In this document: positions 16,830 through 25,229 of the stretch, piece after piece
Numbering within the stretch: the first letter of the stretch is position 1
Layout of the letters: each line of letters begins with the position of its first letter
Origin: GCA-2748575 sp965222725
GTDB lineage: Bacteria > Pseudomonadota > Gammaproteobacteria > Pseudomonadales > Ketobacteraceae
Direction of reading: 5' to 3'
Assembly: GCA_965222725.1 (NCBI GenBank)
Contig: OZ244969.1
Coordinates: forward strand, 3,224,001-3,288,000
Length of the DNA: 64,000 bases
Notes under the pieces: generated by a model
What the model was told of the DNA's origin: nothing
Seen by the model: only the letters and a program-made list of their open reading frames with translations
Databases searched by the model: none
Position numbers and translations under genes: made by a program

Positions 16830-18794
16830 TCAGAGTCGATACAGGTTATAGTCACTTTTCTCCACAACTTCGCAGCTGTTATACGCGAAGCACTTGCGTG
16901 TACTGCGGTACTTCTTGTTTTTCGGATCCGGTGAGGGATCCACAAACATGGATACAAAATTACAGCCGTCGGTTTCTTCGCAGAACTTCAAACAGGCCTG
17001 GGGCAGGTGGAAGTGTGAGCCCACGCGGTAGTTGGTGGTGGATTTAATGGGGCTGCCTTTGCAGTCTGCCGCTACCGTGGTAATGGCTGCCAGTTCGTCG
17101 CCGGTCATGGCGCCGTCGCCACCGCGTACGCGGGGAATATCAAAGCCCAGGTTATGCACCAGGTTATCGTAAATGGCTTCGCCCAGTTGCGCGGCGTAGG
17201 CGTTCAGGCGGCTGCCGCGCATAAAGTTGCTGTAGGATTCCAGTTGTACATTGTCGAAATGATCGGGGTGATGATCCGGATAGGGGCGACCGGCAATTTT
17301 CTTGTCCTGAAAATCCTTGCTGGAACTGGTGCGCTCAAAGGAACCCCCTGTGGACCAGAAGGGGCCTTTCTGATCTTTCATGGTGGCGCTGGGGAAGGTG
17401 GGAATGCCGCGCACCGCCACACCCTGGCCCAGGGAGTACTGGCCTTTGTAGGCGTCCCAGGGACTCAGCTTGCGTTGCTTAAGGCTGTATTCCAGCCGCG
17501 ATGAACTCATAATTTTCTTGTACTGTTTGCTGTTGGGATCATTCATTACCGCTTCAGGCACATTCACCGTGTTGGCGCTGATACCGGTACCAAAATGGTT
17601 CCGTGCCGAGCGGCTTACCTGGCCATGAAAATCGATCTGTAAGCCACCACCCCATTCCTGATAGGCGATATCCCGTGCTTCGCGCACAAAGCTCATAAAG
17701 TCATCCCAGGTGGCCAGTAACTCGGGGTGCTGACGTAGCGGCGGGGTGACATGGGCCACCTTGTTGCGCGGACGACGATTCATGTCCATCAGCCCCTTGG
17801 GCCAGTTGGGCACAATCATGTGAGGGCGTTTACCGGTGATTTTTTCCAGATAAGCCACGGTGGCCTTGCAGAGTTCACCGGAACCGGAATCGCCCATAGC
17901 CACACTCCGTTTGCCGTCACGGAATTCTATAGAAGCTTTTACGGAATCGCAGCTGCCACTGCAGGAACGCCAGCCCACGGGGTAGTTTTCCCGCATGTAT
18001 TTTGTGATTTGGGATTTGTTGTGAATGCAAACGGCGATAAAGGGCAGTTTGCCGGGGTAGTATTCCACCAGGGGTTTGCCGTCCAGAATAACCCGGCCGG
18101 GAATCATGGTGCCCGGCGCCACGGTGCGTGGGTCCAGAGGCGATGCGGCCTGGATATTGGGGGTGCTGAAATCCTGTTGATAATTTCTGCCTTTGTAGGG
18201 TTCTCCTGCTTCGGCAATCACATCCCAGGCGTCTTCCTCACTGACCAGCTGGCGATCCGGCAACTGCGGATCATAGGCGCTGATTACCCATTTCTGGTGT
18301 GCGCGTAACAGAAAGTTTTCAGCAATGATGGCTGCGCCGGCCGCTGTTGAACCATCGGCTACCGCCATGGCTTTTTCTGTGAGTTTGTTAATCAGTATGT
18401 ATTCGCTGCCGTCTGACAGCGCCGACGAAACCACCCGGAACTGCTGGGCATCCGTGTAGTTGGCGTCTGCCAGGCTCAGGCTGACGGTATTGTCTGCCGG
18501 ATTGCCGACGGCAGTAATGGCCTGGCCACTGGCTTTGGCACGAATCAGGTAATGCTCATTGCCCAGGTCTTCAAAGGCCCAGACGGAATCAGTGGCAATG
18601 GGCTCTTCAGCGGCTTGCTGGCTGATAGCAGCATTGTCCGGCGTTGCGCTGGTATCGGCTGCCACCATTTGTGAATGGGTGGCGGTGAGGGTGTAGTCAC
18701 CCTCAAGATCGGTGACCCGTTTGCAGCCGGGCAGGCTCAGTACGCATAAGGTAACGATGGTTATCGCTTGTTTCAGGTTCCACATAGTATTCAC
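16830..18794 (-). CDS. lipoprotein with ricin-type lectin, amidohydrolase-like and PAN-like regions
   Basis: A 654-residue predicted lipoprotein (lipobox near LSLPGC at 21-24). About residues 70-175 look like a ricin-type beta-trefoil (ALSDGSEYILINKLTEKAMAV). The centre resembles N-formylglutamate amidohydrolases, with MNRRPRNKVAH, GLQIDFHGQVSR and YSLGQGVAVRG supplying likely metal and substrate residues. The last 80 residues are Cys-rich (CLKFCEETDGCNFVSM, then CFAYNSCEVVE) and resemble a PAN/apple module, which binds proteins or sugars. It follows the metzincin-like lipoprotein by 21 bases on the same strand, so the two are probably made together and sit on the outer membrane. The enzyme assignment is tentative. 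Confidence 0.5.
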   Translation of the reverse strand: MNTMWNLKQAITIVTLCVLSLPGCKRVTDLEGDYTLTATHSQMVAADTSATPDNAAISQQAAEEPIATDSVWAFEDLGNEHYLIRAKASGQAITAVGNPADNTVSLSLADANYTDAQQFRVVSSALSDGSEYILINKLTEKAMAVADGSTAAGAAIIAENFLLRAHQKWVISAYDPQLPDRQLVSEEDAWDVIAEAGEPYKGRNYQQDFSTPNIQAASPLDPRTVAPGTMIPGRVILDGKPLVEYYPGKLPFIAVCIHNKSQITKYMRENYPVGWRSCSGSCDSVKASIEFRDGKRSVAMGDSGSGELCKATVAYLEKITGKRPHMIVPNWPKGLMDMNRRPRNKVAHVTPPLRQHPELLATWDDFMSFVREARDIAYQEWGGGLQIDFHGQVSRSARNHFGTGISANTVNVPEAVMNDPNSKQYKKIMSSSRLEYSLKQRKLSPWDAYKGQYSLGQGVAVRGIPTFPSATMKDQKGPFWSTGGSFERTSSSKDFQDKKIAGRPYPDHHPDHFDNVQLESYSNFMRGSRLNAYAAQLGEAIYDNLVHNLGFDIPRVRGGDGAMTGDELAAITTVAADCKGSPIKSTTNYRVGSHFHLPQACLKFCEETDGCNFVSMFVDPSPDPKNKKYRSTRKCFAYNSCEVVEKSDYNLYRL

Positions 18795-18815
18795 CTCTTG
18801 TTATTTTGCTGGCGC

Positions 18816-20927
18816 CTACAGCGACTCGTGTTCCGGGTGATCGCAATTATCGGCGTCATGATCTGCATCACCCGGTGCAACGGTTTCATCCAGCATGGGT
18901 ATGGTCGGATCTTCTGAGTTGGGGGCAGGTATCGCCTGGCTTGTTACCGTTAACGCTATACCGCCGGCCTGCATCGGGTTTTGCGTGCTCACATAAAGGG
19001 TGTCCAGCAACATCTGTTCATCGCGGTCATCGGTGTAACTGCCCAATGGCTGCAGTCGAAGACTGGTGCTGACGCTGGCTTTCAGTGCATCCTTGTGTAA
19101 AGCCGTAGGTTCATTCACCGCATACCAGTTGTTGTCATCACTCATCCGGTAAAAGCCCTGATAGGTTCCCTGATCAAAATCCAGTTCCAGTACCAGATCC
19201 AGTTTGCCGCTAAAGTCTTCGCTGTTGTGAATCAAGGTGCCGGCATCGGGCTCGCCACCGGCGCCGTGATAGGCGGCCAGATGAATCTGGTCTCGATCGG
19301 CGCGGATCAACTGCAGCTCAGCAATCAGTTTGTCCTTCTGATCCTTTTTACTGTCGTGCTGTGTCAGGCCCAGATGCAGTCTTTCGTTTGCCGATCCGGT
19401 AAAGTGAAAGCCATCAATGGTGGTACTGACCCAGGCTTTGCCGCGGTTCAGTTCATTCCCGGATGCCGCCAGGCTGAACCAGGTGCTGTTCTTTTTGGCG
19501 CTGCTGTACTGGGGGCGAATCACAAGCCGACCTTCGCCATTGGTTTTTACATTACCCCGTGGCGAACGGTTCCAGGGGCCGGGAGTAATAATGCCGTTGC
19601 TTGCCAGCTTCTGCATATTGGTGCCTTCTTTTTCATCGAAATCCCATTTCACAATAAAGGGTGAAGGTGCAGGCTCAATCCGTACGGTAAATTCCGTAAA
19701 CTGGCCGTCTTTGTTTTTTTGTGCATCCAGAAAGGTAACGTTCAGACCGGCCACCTGCATGGTGACGCCGGTGTCCTTGATAATGCCCAGGCGACGGGTG
19801 CCCATAAACATGCCACCGCAACCAATGCAGGTGCGCTGGGAATGAATGTACACTTGCAACCGGTCGTTGTAGGGGGCGGATATCCAGATACGACGATCGT
19901 TATGTTTGAGTTCTTTCACAAAGGCCATGGGCAGCGTACCGGGTGCGTTCTTTTCTATGGGGCGCAGTTTCCCTTCGAAGTAACCCGCCTGTTCCAGGTA
20001 GTCATCAATGCGTACGGTGTCGTGGGGATCGGTCCAGCCCAGGCCGTGCAGTTGCGACGCGGTATAAGCGGGGGCACCGGAACGGCTCATGTTGGAACTG
20101 CCGTCGCCGTAACCAATCACTTCGTTGTTGTTCCGGTCCCAGGTGCCGGAGTGGTTCAGGCGCAGCACATGGCCCACTTCATGGTGGCGGATAAACTGAA
20201 TATTCTGTTTGATATGCACTTTGCTTTTGGAAATAGAGGCGTGTTGTGGCCCGCAGGGAATGGTGATAATGGTGACAAAGGTGCTTTTGCGGCGCGCCCG
20301 TTCAGCGGCGTTTTTAGCTGTTTTACAGTGGGTGGTATTGGTGTCCACGGTGCGGGAATCACGATAATCATACGTCAGGCGACCACGGGAAATCTGTTCC
20401 TGGGTATTCACAAAACGACGGGTGGCCCGCTGGATGGACGACATGCTGTGGGTGGTTTTTCCCGGCATGGTAACGCGCAGAACTTCCAGGGTTTTGTTAC
20501 CCAGGCTACGGTTGGGATTGTTATGGTTTTTTACCTCGCGGTTGACGCCTTCATCGTCATCACAGAAGCAGAATTCCTTATCGGTATTTCCCGCCACGGT
20601 AATCCCCACAAAGCGTTCGTCCTGCAGGGCTTTGCCATCCTGATCGATAAAGGTGGCGGTTAGTTTGTAACGGGTATTTTCCACCGGCGTCATGGTCAGG
20701 GTGCCTTCCGGATTGACTTCACCAATACCGGGTGAAATTTCCACATTCACCAGTTCCACATCATCCCGGGTATCAATAGACCATTGCAGTGTGACTGGAT
20801 CACCGGTCTGAATCTGGTAGGCATCGCTTTCAAAGGTCATCACGTATTTCAGCTGACAACCCATGGCGGTGAGGAGCGCAAACAGCAGGAAAGGCGTGCC
20901 CAGCACGGCACGTAACGTCGTGTTCAT
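18816..20927 (-). CDS. metzincin-like zinc metalloprotease lipoprotein with lectin-like tail
   Basis: A 703-residue predicted lipoprotein. From the ATG at 20927 it starts MNTTLRAVLG and has lipobox LLTAMGC; a start at 21038 would add a non-signal extension. An Ig-like domain (about 30-110) comes first. The protease domain has H249-E250-x-x-H253-x-x-R256-x-N-H259 and a Met-turn-like SSNMSRSG, close to M11/gametolysin-type metzincins, but Arg replaces the usual Gly at position 256. The C-terminal 250 residues look like a concanavalin/LamG-type sandwich (PRGNVKTNGEGRLVIRPQ). It probably degrades extracellular protein at the cell surface and leads the operon with the amidohydrolase-like lipoprotein. 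Confidence 0.65.
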   Translation of the reverse strand: MNTTLRAVLGTPFLLFALLTAMGCQLKYVMTFESDAYQIQTGDPVTLQWSIDTRDDVELVNVEISPGIGEVNPEGTLTMTPVENTRYKLTATFIDQDGKALQDERFVGITVAGNTDKEFCFCDDDEGVNREVKNHNNPNRSLGNKTLEVLRVTMPGKTTHSMSSIQRATRRFVNTQEQISRGRLTYDYRDSRTVDTNTTHCKTAKNAAERARRKSTFVTIITIPCGPQHASISKSKVHIKQNIQFIRHHEVGHVLRLNHSGTWDRNNNEVIGYGDGSSNMSRSGAPAYTASQLHGLGWTDPHDTVRIDDYLEQAGYFEGKLRPIEKNAPGTLPMAFVKELKHNDRRIWISAPYNDRLQVYIHSQRTCIGCGGMFMGTRRLGIIKDTGVTMQVAGLNVTFLDAQKNKDGQFTEFTVRIEPAPSPFIVKWDFDEKEGTNMQKLASNGIITPGPWNRSPRGNVKTNGEGRLVIRPQYSSAKKNSTWFSLAASGNELNRGKAWVSTTIDGFHFTGSANERLHLGLTQHDSKKDQKDKLIAELQLIRADRDQIHLAAYHGAGGEPDAGTLIHNSEDFSGKLDLVLELDFDQGTYQGFYRMSDDNNWYAVNEPTALHKDALKASVSTSLRLQPLGSYTDDRDEQMLLDTLYVSTQNPMQAGGIALTVTSQAIPAPNSEDPTIPMLDETVAPGDADHDADNCDHPEHESL

Positions 20928-21212
20928 AACAGAACCCCTTGTTTTTATTAGCAGCAAAAAATCCAAAGGCACGAACAAGGACTGACCGGAAACTCCGGTG
21001 CATTGGAGCAAAAATGCAAAAACTACGCTTGATCGCACAAGAAAAGAGTAGGGTTTTCCACGAATGACGGCATGTCATTTCATGAAAACCCATTGTCAGT
21101 AGATGACAGAGAAGCAGAATTAAGCTTGAAAATTAAGTGGATAACCCGTTTTCCGGGCCAAATGGTATAGCTGCCTGCAGGCCAAAAGACGGGAGGCCCG
21201 CAGGGGATGGCA

Positions 21213-22067
21213 TTACTTGCGATAGGCGATTTCTATCATGGCCTGCATGCCCTTGGGGGTACCCGGGCCGGCAGCGGCTTTGGAAATCATGATATGCGGT
21301 GTCTGGGTGTAGGCTTCCAGGTGTGTCAGCAGGTCAAAGTTTTTCGGCATGGATTCCATAAAAATATGTTCGCCGCCGGCCAGCTTTTTGTAGCCAAACC
21401 CCGGCAGTTTCTTTTTATAGAAAGCCACGATGGTGTCGATGCTGTCCTGCGATGCAAAGGTGGCGGCGGGCAGGGTGCTGTTTCCGGCAAAGGCGTTCAT
21501 TCCCTGGGTCAGGTGCATCATCACCTGACTGTTTTTGTAAACCGGCAGGGTAATCTGATCCAGTGTACCCTGGCTGGCTTTCTGGCTTGCCTGAAGGAAC
21601 TGCTCCATTTGCGCCATACCTTGTGCCATCTGCTGCTGATGCAGGGCTTCCATTTGCTGCAGCTGGGCTTCGGTGGGGCCGTCCTCACCGAACTGATCCA
21701 TCAAGGCCGTGATCTGCTGGTCGATGGCATCGTCGCTGGCCACTTCATCAGAATCACCACAGCGGTCAAAGTCCGCTTTGGAGATGCCCAGGTTGCGAAT
21801 GGATTGTGATTCCATGCAGGCATTGAGCTGGTCTTCCTGTTCCATATTAAAACGGGAAAAGCAGTCTTTCATGGCGCTGCGTGTAGAGGTTTCCAGTCTG
21901 GATTCGGAAATCCCCAGGCAGTTGGCGCCGCGGGCCAGTTCGCCGGATTGCTTCATCATTTCGACGGACATGTTAATCATGGGGTCAATATCCGGGTTGG
22001 CCTGAACCATGGCAGGCAGGCTCAGGACGGGCGTCAGCAACAGGGATAGGATGGTGGTCTTGTTCAT
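21213..22067 (-). CDS. secreted protein of unknown function
   Basis: A 284-residue protein with a signal peptide cleaved near VQA-NP (residue 24). The mature part has four Cys residues between residues 48 and 102 that could form two disulfides, then a Gln/Met-rich helical stretch (about 130-165: EAQLQQMEALHQQQMAQGM), and a C-terminal domain (SIDTIVAFYKKKLPGFGYK, then THLEAYTQTPHIMIS) that resembles small alpha/beta modules in periplasmic proteins measuring lipid or peptide ligands. I do not recognise the family. It appears to be a single-gene unit between two lipoprotein operons. Confidence 0.6.
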   Translation of the reverse strand: MNKTTILSLLLTPVLSLPAMVQANPDIDPMINMSVEMMKQSGELARGANCLGISESRLETSTRSAMKDCFSRFNMEQEDQLNACMESQSIRNLGISKADFDRCGDSDEVASDDAIDQQITALMDQFGEDGPTEAQLQQMEALHQQQMAQGMAQMEQFLQASQKASQGTLDQITLPVYKNSQVMMHLTQGMNAFAGNSTLPAATFASQDSIDTIVAFYKKKLPGFGYKKLAGGEHIFMESMPKNFDLLTHLEAYTQTPHIMISKAAAGPGTPKGMQAMIEIAYRK

Positions 22068-22215
22068 TGTTGTCTCTTCCGTGTGGTAGGTCGGCTGGAT
22101 TCTAGCAGGTGGGCGGGATACGAAAAACGGTATTTTTCACACTTTTCGGGGCTGGAAAATTGCTGTGAATGAGCGTAGAGAGGAGGCCGGGAAGGTAAAG
22201 CGCGAGCTTCACCCG

Positions 22216-23223
22216 TCAGTTGGCTTCAATGATTTCCTGGGTGAACCGGAACAGCTGTTCGCTGCTCGGATCCACCGACACCCTGATCCAGTGAACACGC
22301 CCATCCCCATAGGTTTCCACCCGGGTAAAGTTTTTATGGAAGTATCTTTTTACCAGTGGCGGCTGGTCGATACGGAAGTAATGAGTGTCACCATGGGCCA
22401 GCACCACTGGCCTGGTAAAGGTTTCCACATGCTCTTCCAGCGATGTCAGAAATTCAATATATCCCTGGCGGTTTGCAGTACCTCTCAGATTCCTTTCCAG
22501 TAAGGGGTTGGCGTGGATCATAATAAAAGCGCCGGCAGCACGGGATTCACGGGCAACGGCAAACACGGTGTCGAGCATCTTTATAGCGGCCTTGATACGC
22601 CGTTCAACCTCGGCATCATTCGCGGCGGTTCGTTTGGTAGAGGATCCTTTCTCGAATGGTTCCAGTCCGTTGCCGGATCCCACCACATGAATGGCGGCAA
22701 AGATCACCTGCTGATGTTGCCACCAGACGTTTTCCGGAAATTCCGCAAAGCCTTTTATGCTGGCCTGGGAGTTTACCTTCATGGAGCCGCCACCAAGGGT
22801 GACCAGCCCCGGCCTGGGATAAAACAGTTCCCTCAGTTTAGCCAGGCGTTCCAGTGGTTGATGCTCGCCGGCGGCGACGAAATGACAATCGGTCCATTCG
22901 TTATCGCCGGGGGTAAGTATTACGGGGAGGCGGAACTGGTTGTAACGTTTCAGCCGATCCTGGTACATGGCGTCGGAACAGGGTGTCTTGCCGCTCTTGA
23001 TATCCCCCGCATGTAGCACCCACAACAAGGATTGTCTGCTGTTTATATCTTCTGCCAAGCGGTCAAAAGGGGCATAGTCTTTTCCTGGCAGCACGCCATA
23101 AGGGGTATCACCGATCAGGGCGAATTCGAAATGCTCTGGCCTGGTGTTTGCCTCAAGGGTGCAGGCAAACATCAGCAAGACGCTGGCCAGAATCGGTTGA
23201 AATCTGTCGGTGGGCTTGATCAT
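22216..23223 (-). CDS. calcineurin-like metallophosphoesterase, secreted
   Basis: A 335-residue protein with an N-terminal signal segment (residues 1-25). The metallophosphoesterase signature is complete in outline: ALIGDTPYG, HAGDIKSG, TPGDNEWTDC (the GNHE box as GDNE), IHANPLL and the final HGDTHYF. Such enzymes hydrolyse phosphomono- or diesters with a two-metal centre; the substrate is not visible. The ATG at 23223 shares one base with the stop of the upstream lipoprotein gene (TGATG), so the two are translationally coupled; a start 42 bases upstream would overlap further. Confidence 0.8.
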   Translation of the reverse strand: MIKPTDRFQPILASVLLMFACTLEANTRPEHFEFALIGDTPYGVLPGKDYAPFDRLAEDINSRQSLLWVLHAGDIKSGKTPCSDAMYQDRLKRYNQFRLPVILTPGDNEWTDCHFVAAGEHQPLERLAKLRELFYPRPGLVTLGGGSMKVNSQASIKGFAEFPENVWWQHQQVIFAAIHVVGSGNGLEPFEKGSSTKRTAANDAEVERRIKAAIKMLDTVFAVARESRAAGAFIMIHANPLLERNLRGTANRQGYIEFLTSLEEHVETFTRPVVLAHGDTHYFRIDQPPLVKRYFHKNFTRVETYGDGRVHWIRVSVDPSSEQLFRFTQEIIEAN

Positions 23224-24341
23224 CAGTTGCGGAAAGCCCGGGTTTCGTTCAGCAGGGTGCCCCATGCAAGTTTGTTGGTGTTATCGCGGTTACGCAGACC
23301 CAGACTATCGAGAAAGGCGCGAAAACCGGGGTCATCCTCCCCGTAATAATCAACAAAATCATCCACCAGATCGGTGGAAAAGTCATGGAGCAAAAACCAG
23401 TTCAAAAACGGAATCTGGCCGTCGGCATCCTGCCATGCAGCAAATACCTGGCGCACGAATTCTGATTGCAGGGTTTCGGAGCTGTTGTTGCCAGTGGAAG
23501 AGGGGAAGCCTATTTCCTGAATCACCAGGTCCCGGTTTCCGGCATAACTGAGCAATTCAGGAAAATCCGCTGCAGGTGAATTGGCTGGTTCTACATCGTA
23601 GTTATTATCTAGTGGATAGTAGGTGGTGATCAGCACATCATGCTCCGCAGTCAGGTCCAGCCAGTTTTGTACGTCGCTTCCCAGCCAGCCTTTGGCGGTA
23701 ACCGTAATGCCCACATCCACGCCGGCCAGCCGCGCATTCAGGTGGCTACGTACGGAATTGAAAAAAGACTGGTAAGCGGGCAGTTCAGTAACGCGGCTGT
23801 TAACAAAATAACTGTCCACTTCATTACCGATGGAAAGGTAACGCACGCGCCCCTGCAGGTGCGGCAATAATTGATCCAGCAGGTCGGTAAAAGCCTGTAC
23901 CATGGCCGGGTTATCCCAGGCGGTGTTTTCCAGCCCCTGGGGCACTTCGCGGGTGACCGTGTTGATGACCTGCAGGCCCACCAGTTGGGTAAGGCCTCTG
24001 TCTTCGGCACTTTCCATGGTGTCAGCAAATTCCTGCAGCTTGCTTTGGTCGTACTGACCTGTGATAGGCTCCAGATCTGCCCAGTGATAGGACTGAAACT
24101 GGCCATTGGCGCCGGTGCTTTCCACCAGATCCTGGGCTTCCAGATAACGCTGCAGTAATTCCTGATCATTAGCAGGCGGTGGATCAGTGTAGTGGTAGGC
24201 AGAAATGGAGAATACTCCGGGGACGCTATCGCCACTGCCTCCGGTGGACGCTATATCGTCATCGTCGCCGCTGCCCCCGCAGCCGCCGAGCAGCACACTA
24301 CAGGTAATAACAGCAATGAACAGGCGATTCCGGGCCAGCAT
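23223..24341 (-). CDS. glycoside-hydrolase-like TIM-barrel lipoprotein
   Basis: A 372-residue lipoprotein with lipobox LLGGC and an acidic Asp/Ser/Gly linker, followed by a TIM-barrel-like body. Two glutamates sit where clan GH-A glycosidases have their catalytic pair: RYLSIGNEVDSYF (acid/base, NE motif) and LVIQEIGFPSS (nucleophile). The ATG at 24341 is preceded by AAGGAGGAG; an upstream start at 24398 would spoil the lipoprotein signal. It probably acts on a polysaccharide or glycoside at the cell surface. It is coupled to the downstream phosphoesterase gene by a one-base overlap. Confidence 0.65.
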   Translation of the reverse strand: MLARNRLFIAVITCSVLLGGCGGSGDDDDIASTGGSGDSVPGVFSISAYHYTDPPPANDQELLQRYLEAQDLVESTGANGQFQSYHWADLEPITGQYDQSKLQEFADTMESAEDRGLTQLVGLQVINTVTREVPQGLENTAWDNPAMVQAFTDLLDQLLPHLQGRVRYLSIGNEVDSYFVNSRVTELPAYQSFFNSVRSHLNARLAGVDVGITVTAKGWLGSDVQNWLDLTAEHDVLITTYYPLDNNYDVEPANSPAADFPELLSYAGNRDLVIQEIGFPSSTGNNSSETLQSEFVRQVFAAWQDADGQIPFLNWFLLHDFSTDLVDDFVDYYGEDDPGFRAFLDSLGLRNRDNTNKLAWGTLLNETRAFRN

Positions 24342-24596
24342 AGGCTCCTCCTTAAAGCTGGGTAGCGATCCGGTGTATCGAGAATTTTTGGGGATCAATA
24401 GCTACTGTGTATCAGATGCCGGAAGCGGGGGCAATCCTGTGAGGCGTGACGATAGAGTATGTGGGCGTATTGATCGGGAAGGGAGCGGGGCTTTGCTGGC
24501 ATTCAATACAGCAAAGCCCGTTGGTCAGGATATGATGGGCGTGATGTTCGGCGTGTTTGTTGATGAAACGCTATTGTTGTAACGCTGAGTTCAGCA

Positions 24597-24950
24597 TCAG
24601 CGTTGCATCAACACCTGGGTTTTATAGGCCAGTTCTGTGTGCGGCAGCAGTATCCAGACATTGTTGTCGATCTGCTCGCATACTTCTTTCAACGCAGTGG
24701 CAGCGAATACAGCGACAGGAATAACGGCACTGGGTGTTTCCTTTAAGGTGCCTTTGATCATGTCTTCGTAATCGGTAACGACAATTTCGTAGCGGGTGAC
24801 GTCGTATTGGGTGCTTGGTTCTTCGTTTGGCAGGGCGCGCAGGCAACAGTATTTATCTTTTCTGCGCATCAGGCTTAATGCCTCGTGGTAATCGATATCC
24901 ATATCAATCATTCGGCTGACTCCGGTGAGTTCTTGCAAATAAATTCCCAT
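24597..24950 (-). CDS. small hypothetical protein
   Basis: A 117-residue cytosolic protein (start MGIYLQEL, with AAGGGA ahead of the ATG; a TTG 18 bases upstream is possible). It has two short hydrophobic strands (SAVIPVAVFAATALKEV and NVWILLPHTELAY) but no convincing membrane segment or known motif. It is alone between the glycosidase-like operon and the fatty acyl-CoA reductase. No function can be given. Confidence 0.5.
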   Translation of the reverse strand: MGIYLQELTGVSRMIDMDIDYHEALSLMRRKDKYCCLRALPNEEPSTQYDVTRYEIVVTDYEDMIKGTLKETPSAVIPVAVFAATALKEVCEQIDNNVWILLPHTELAYKTQVLMQR

Positions 24951-25154
24951 AATCAAATCCCTTCCCAATTTTTTAAAATGCAGCTATCTGATGGCGTTCG
25001 TAGAGAAAGCATTAATAGCGGCATAGGGCCGGTCACGTAGTTGATCTATGTCAATCTTGGTCCGGCGAGGTTTTTAATTGTTCTCGGACGTGATTGTATG
25101 CTCCGTATAAGCGATAGCCAACAGCAAGAACTTTCCGGTCAACAAAAACACAAC

Positions 25155-25192
25155 AAAAAAGCCTGTTTGGTTTAACCAAACAGGCTTTTTTT
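25155..25192. terminator. strong bidirectional terminator
   Basis: An 11-bp perfect stem (GCCTGTTTGGT / ACCAAACAGGC, loop TTA) is flanked by six A before and seven T after. It can terminate in both directions and lies about 40 bases past the stop of the fatty acyl-CoA reductase gene (minus strand), for which it is the natural terminator. Confidence 0.88.
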
Positions 25193-25229
25193 GCGAGAAA
25201 ACACCACTTTGGTCAATCCAAAGCGCCTG

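Noticed and set aside
20177..20190. Idea that the metzincin-like HExxH is a chance match
   Set aside because: The third His at the right spacing and a Met-turn-like segment about 25 residues later make a chance match unlikely.
19719..20663. Long open frame on the plus strand (314 codons)
   Set aside because: It is antisense to the metzincin-like gene, has a Gly/Val/His-rich composition typical of shadow frames, and no ribosome-binding site or domain.
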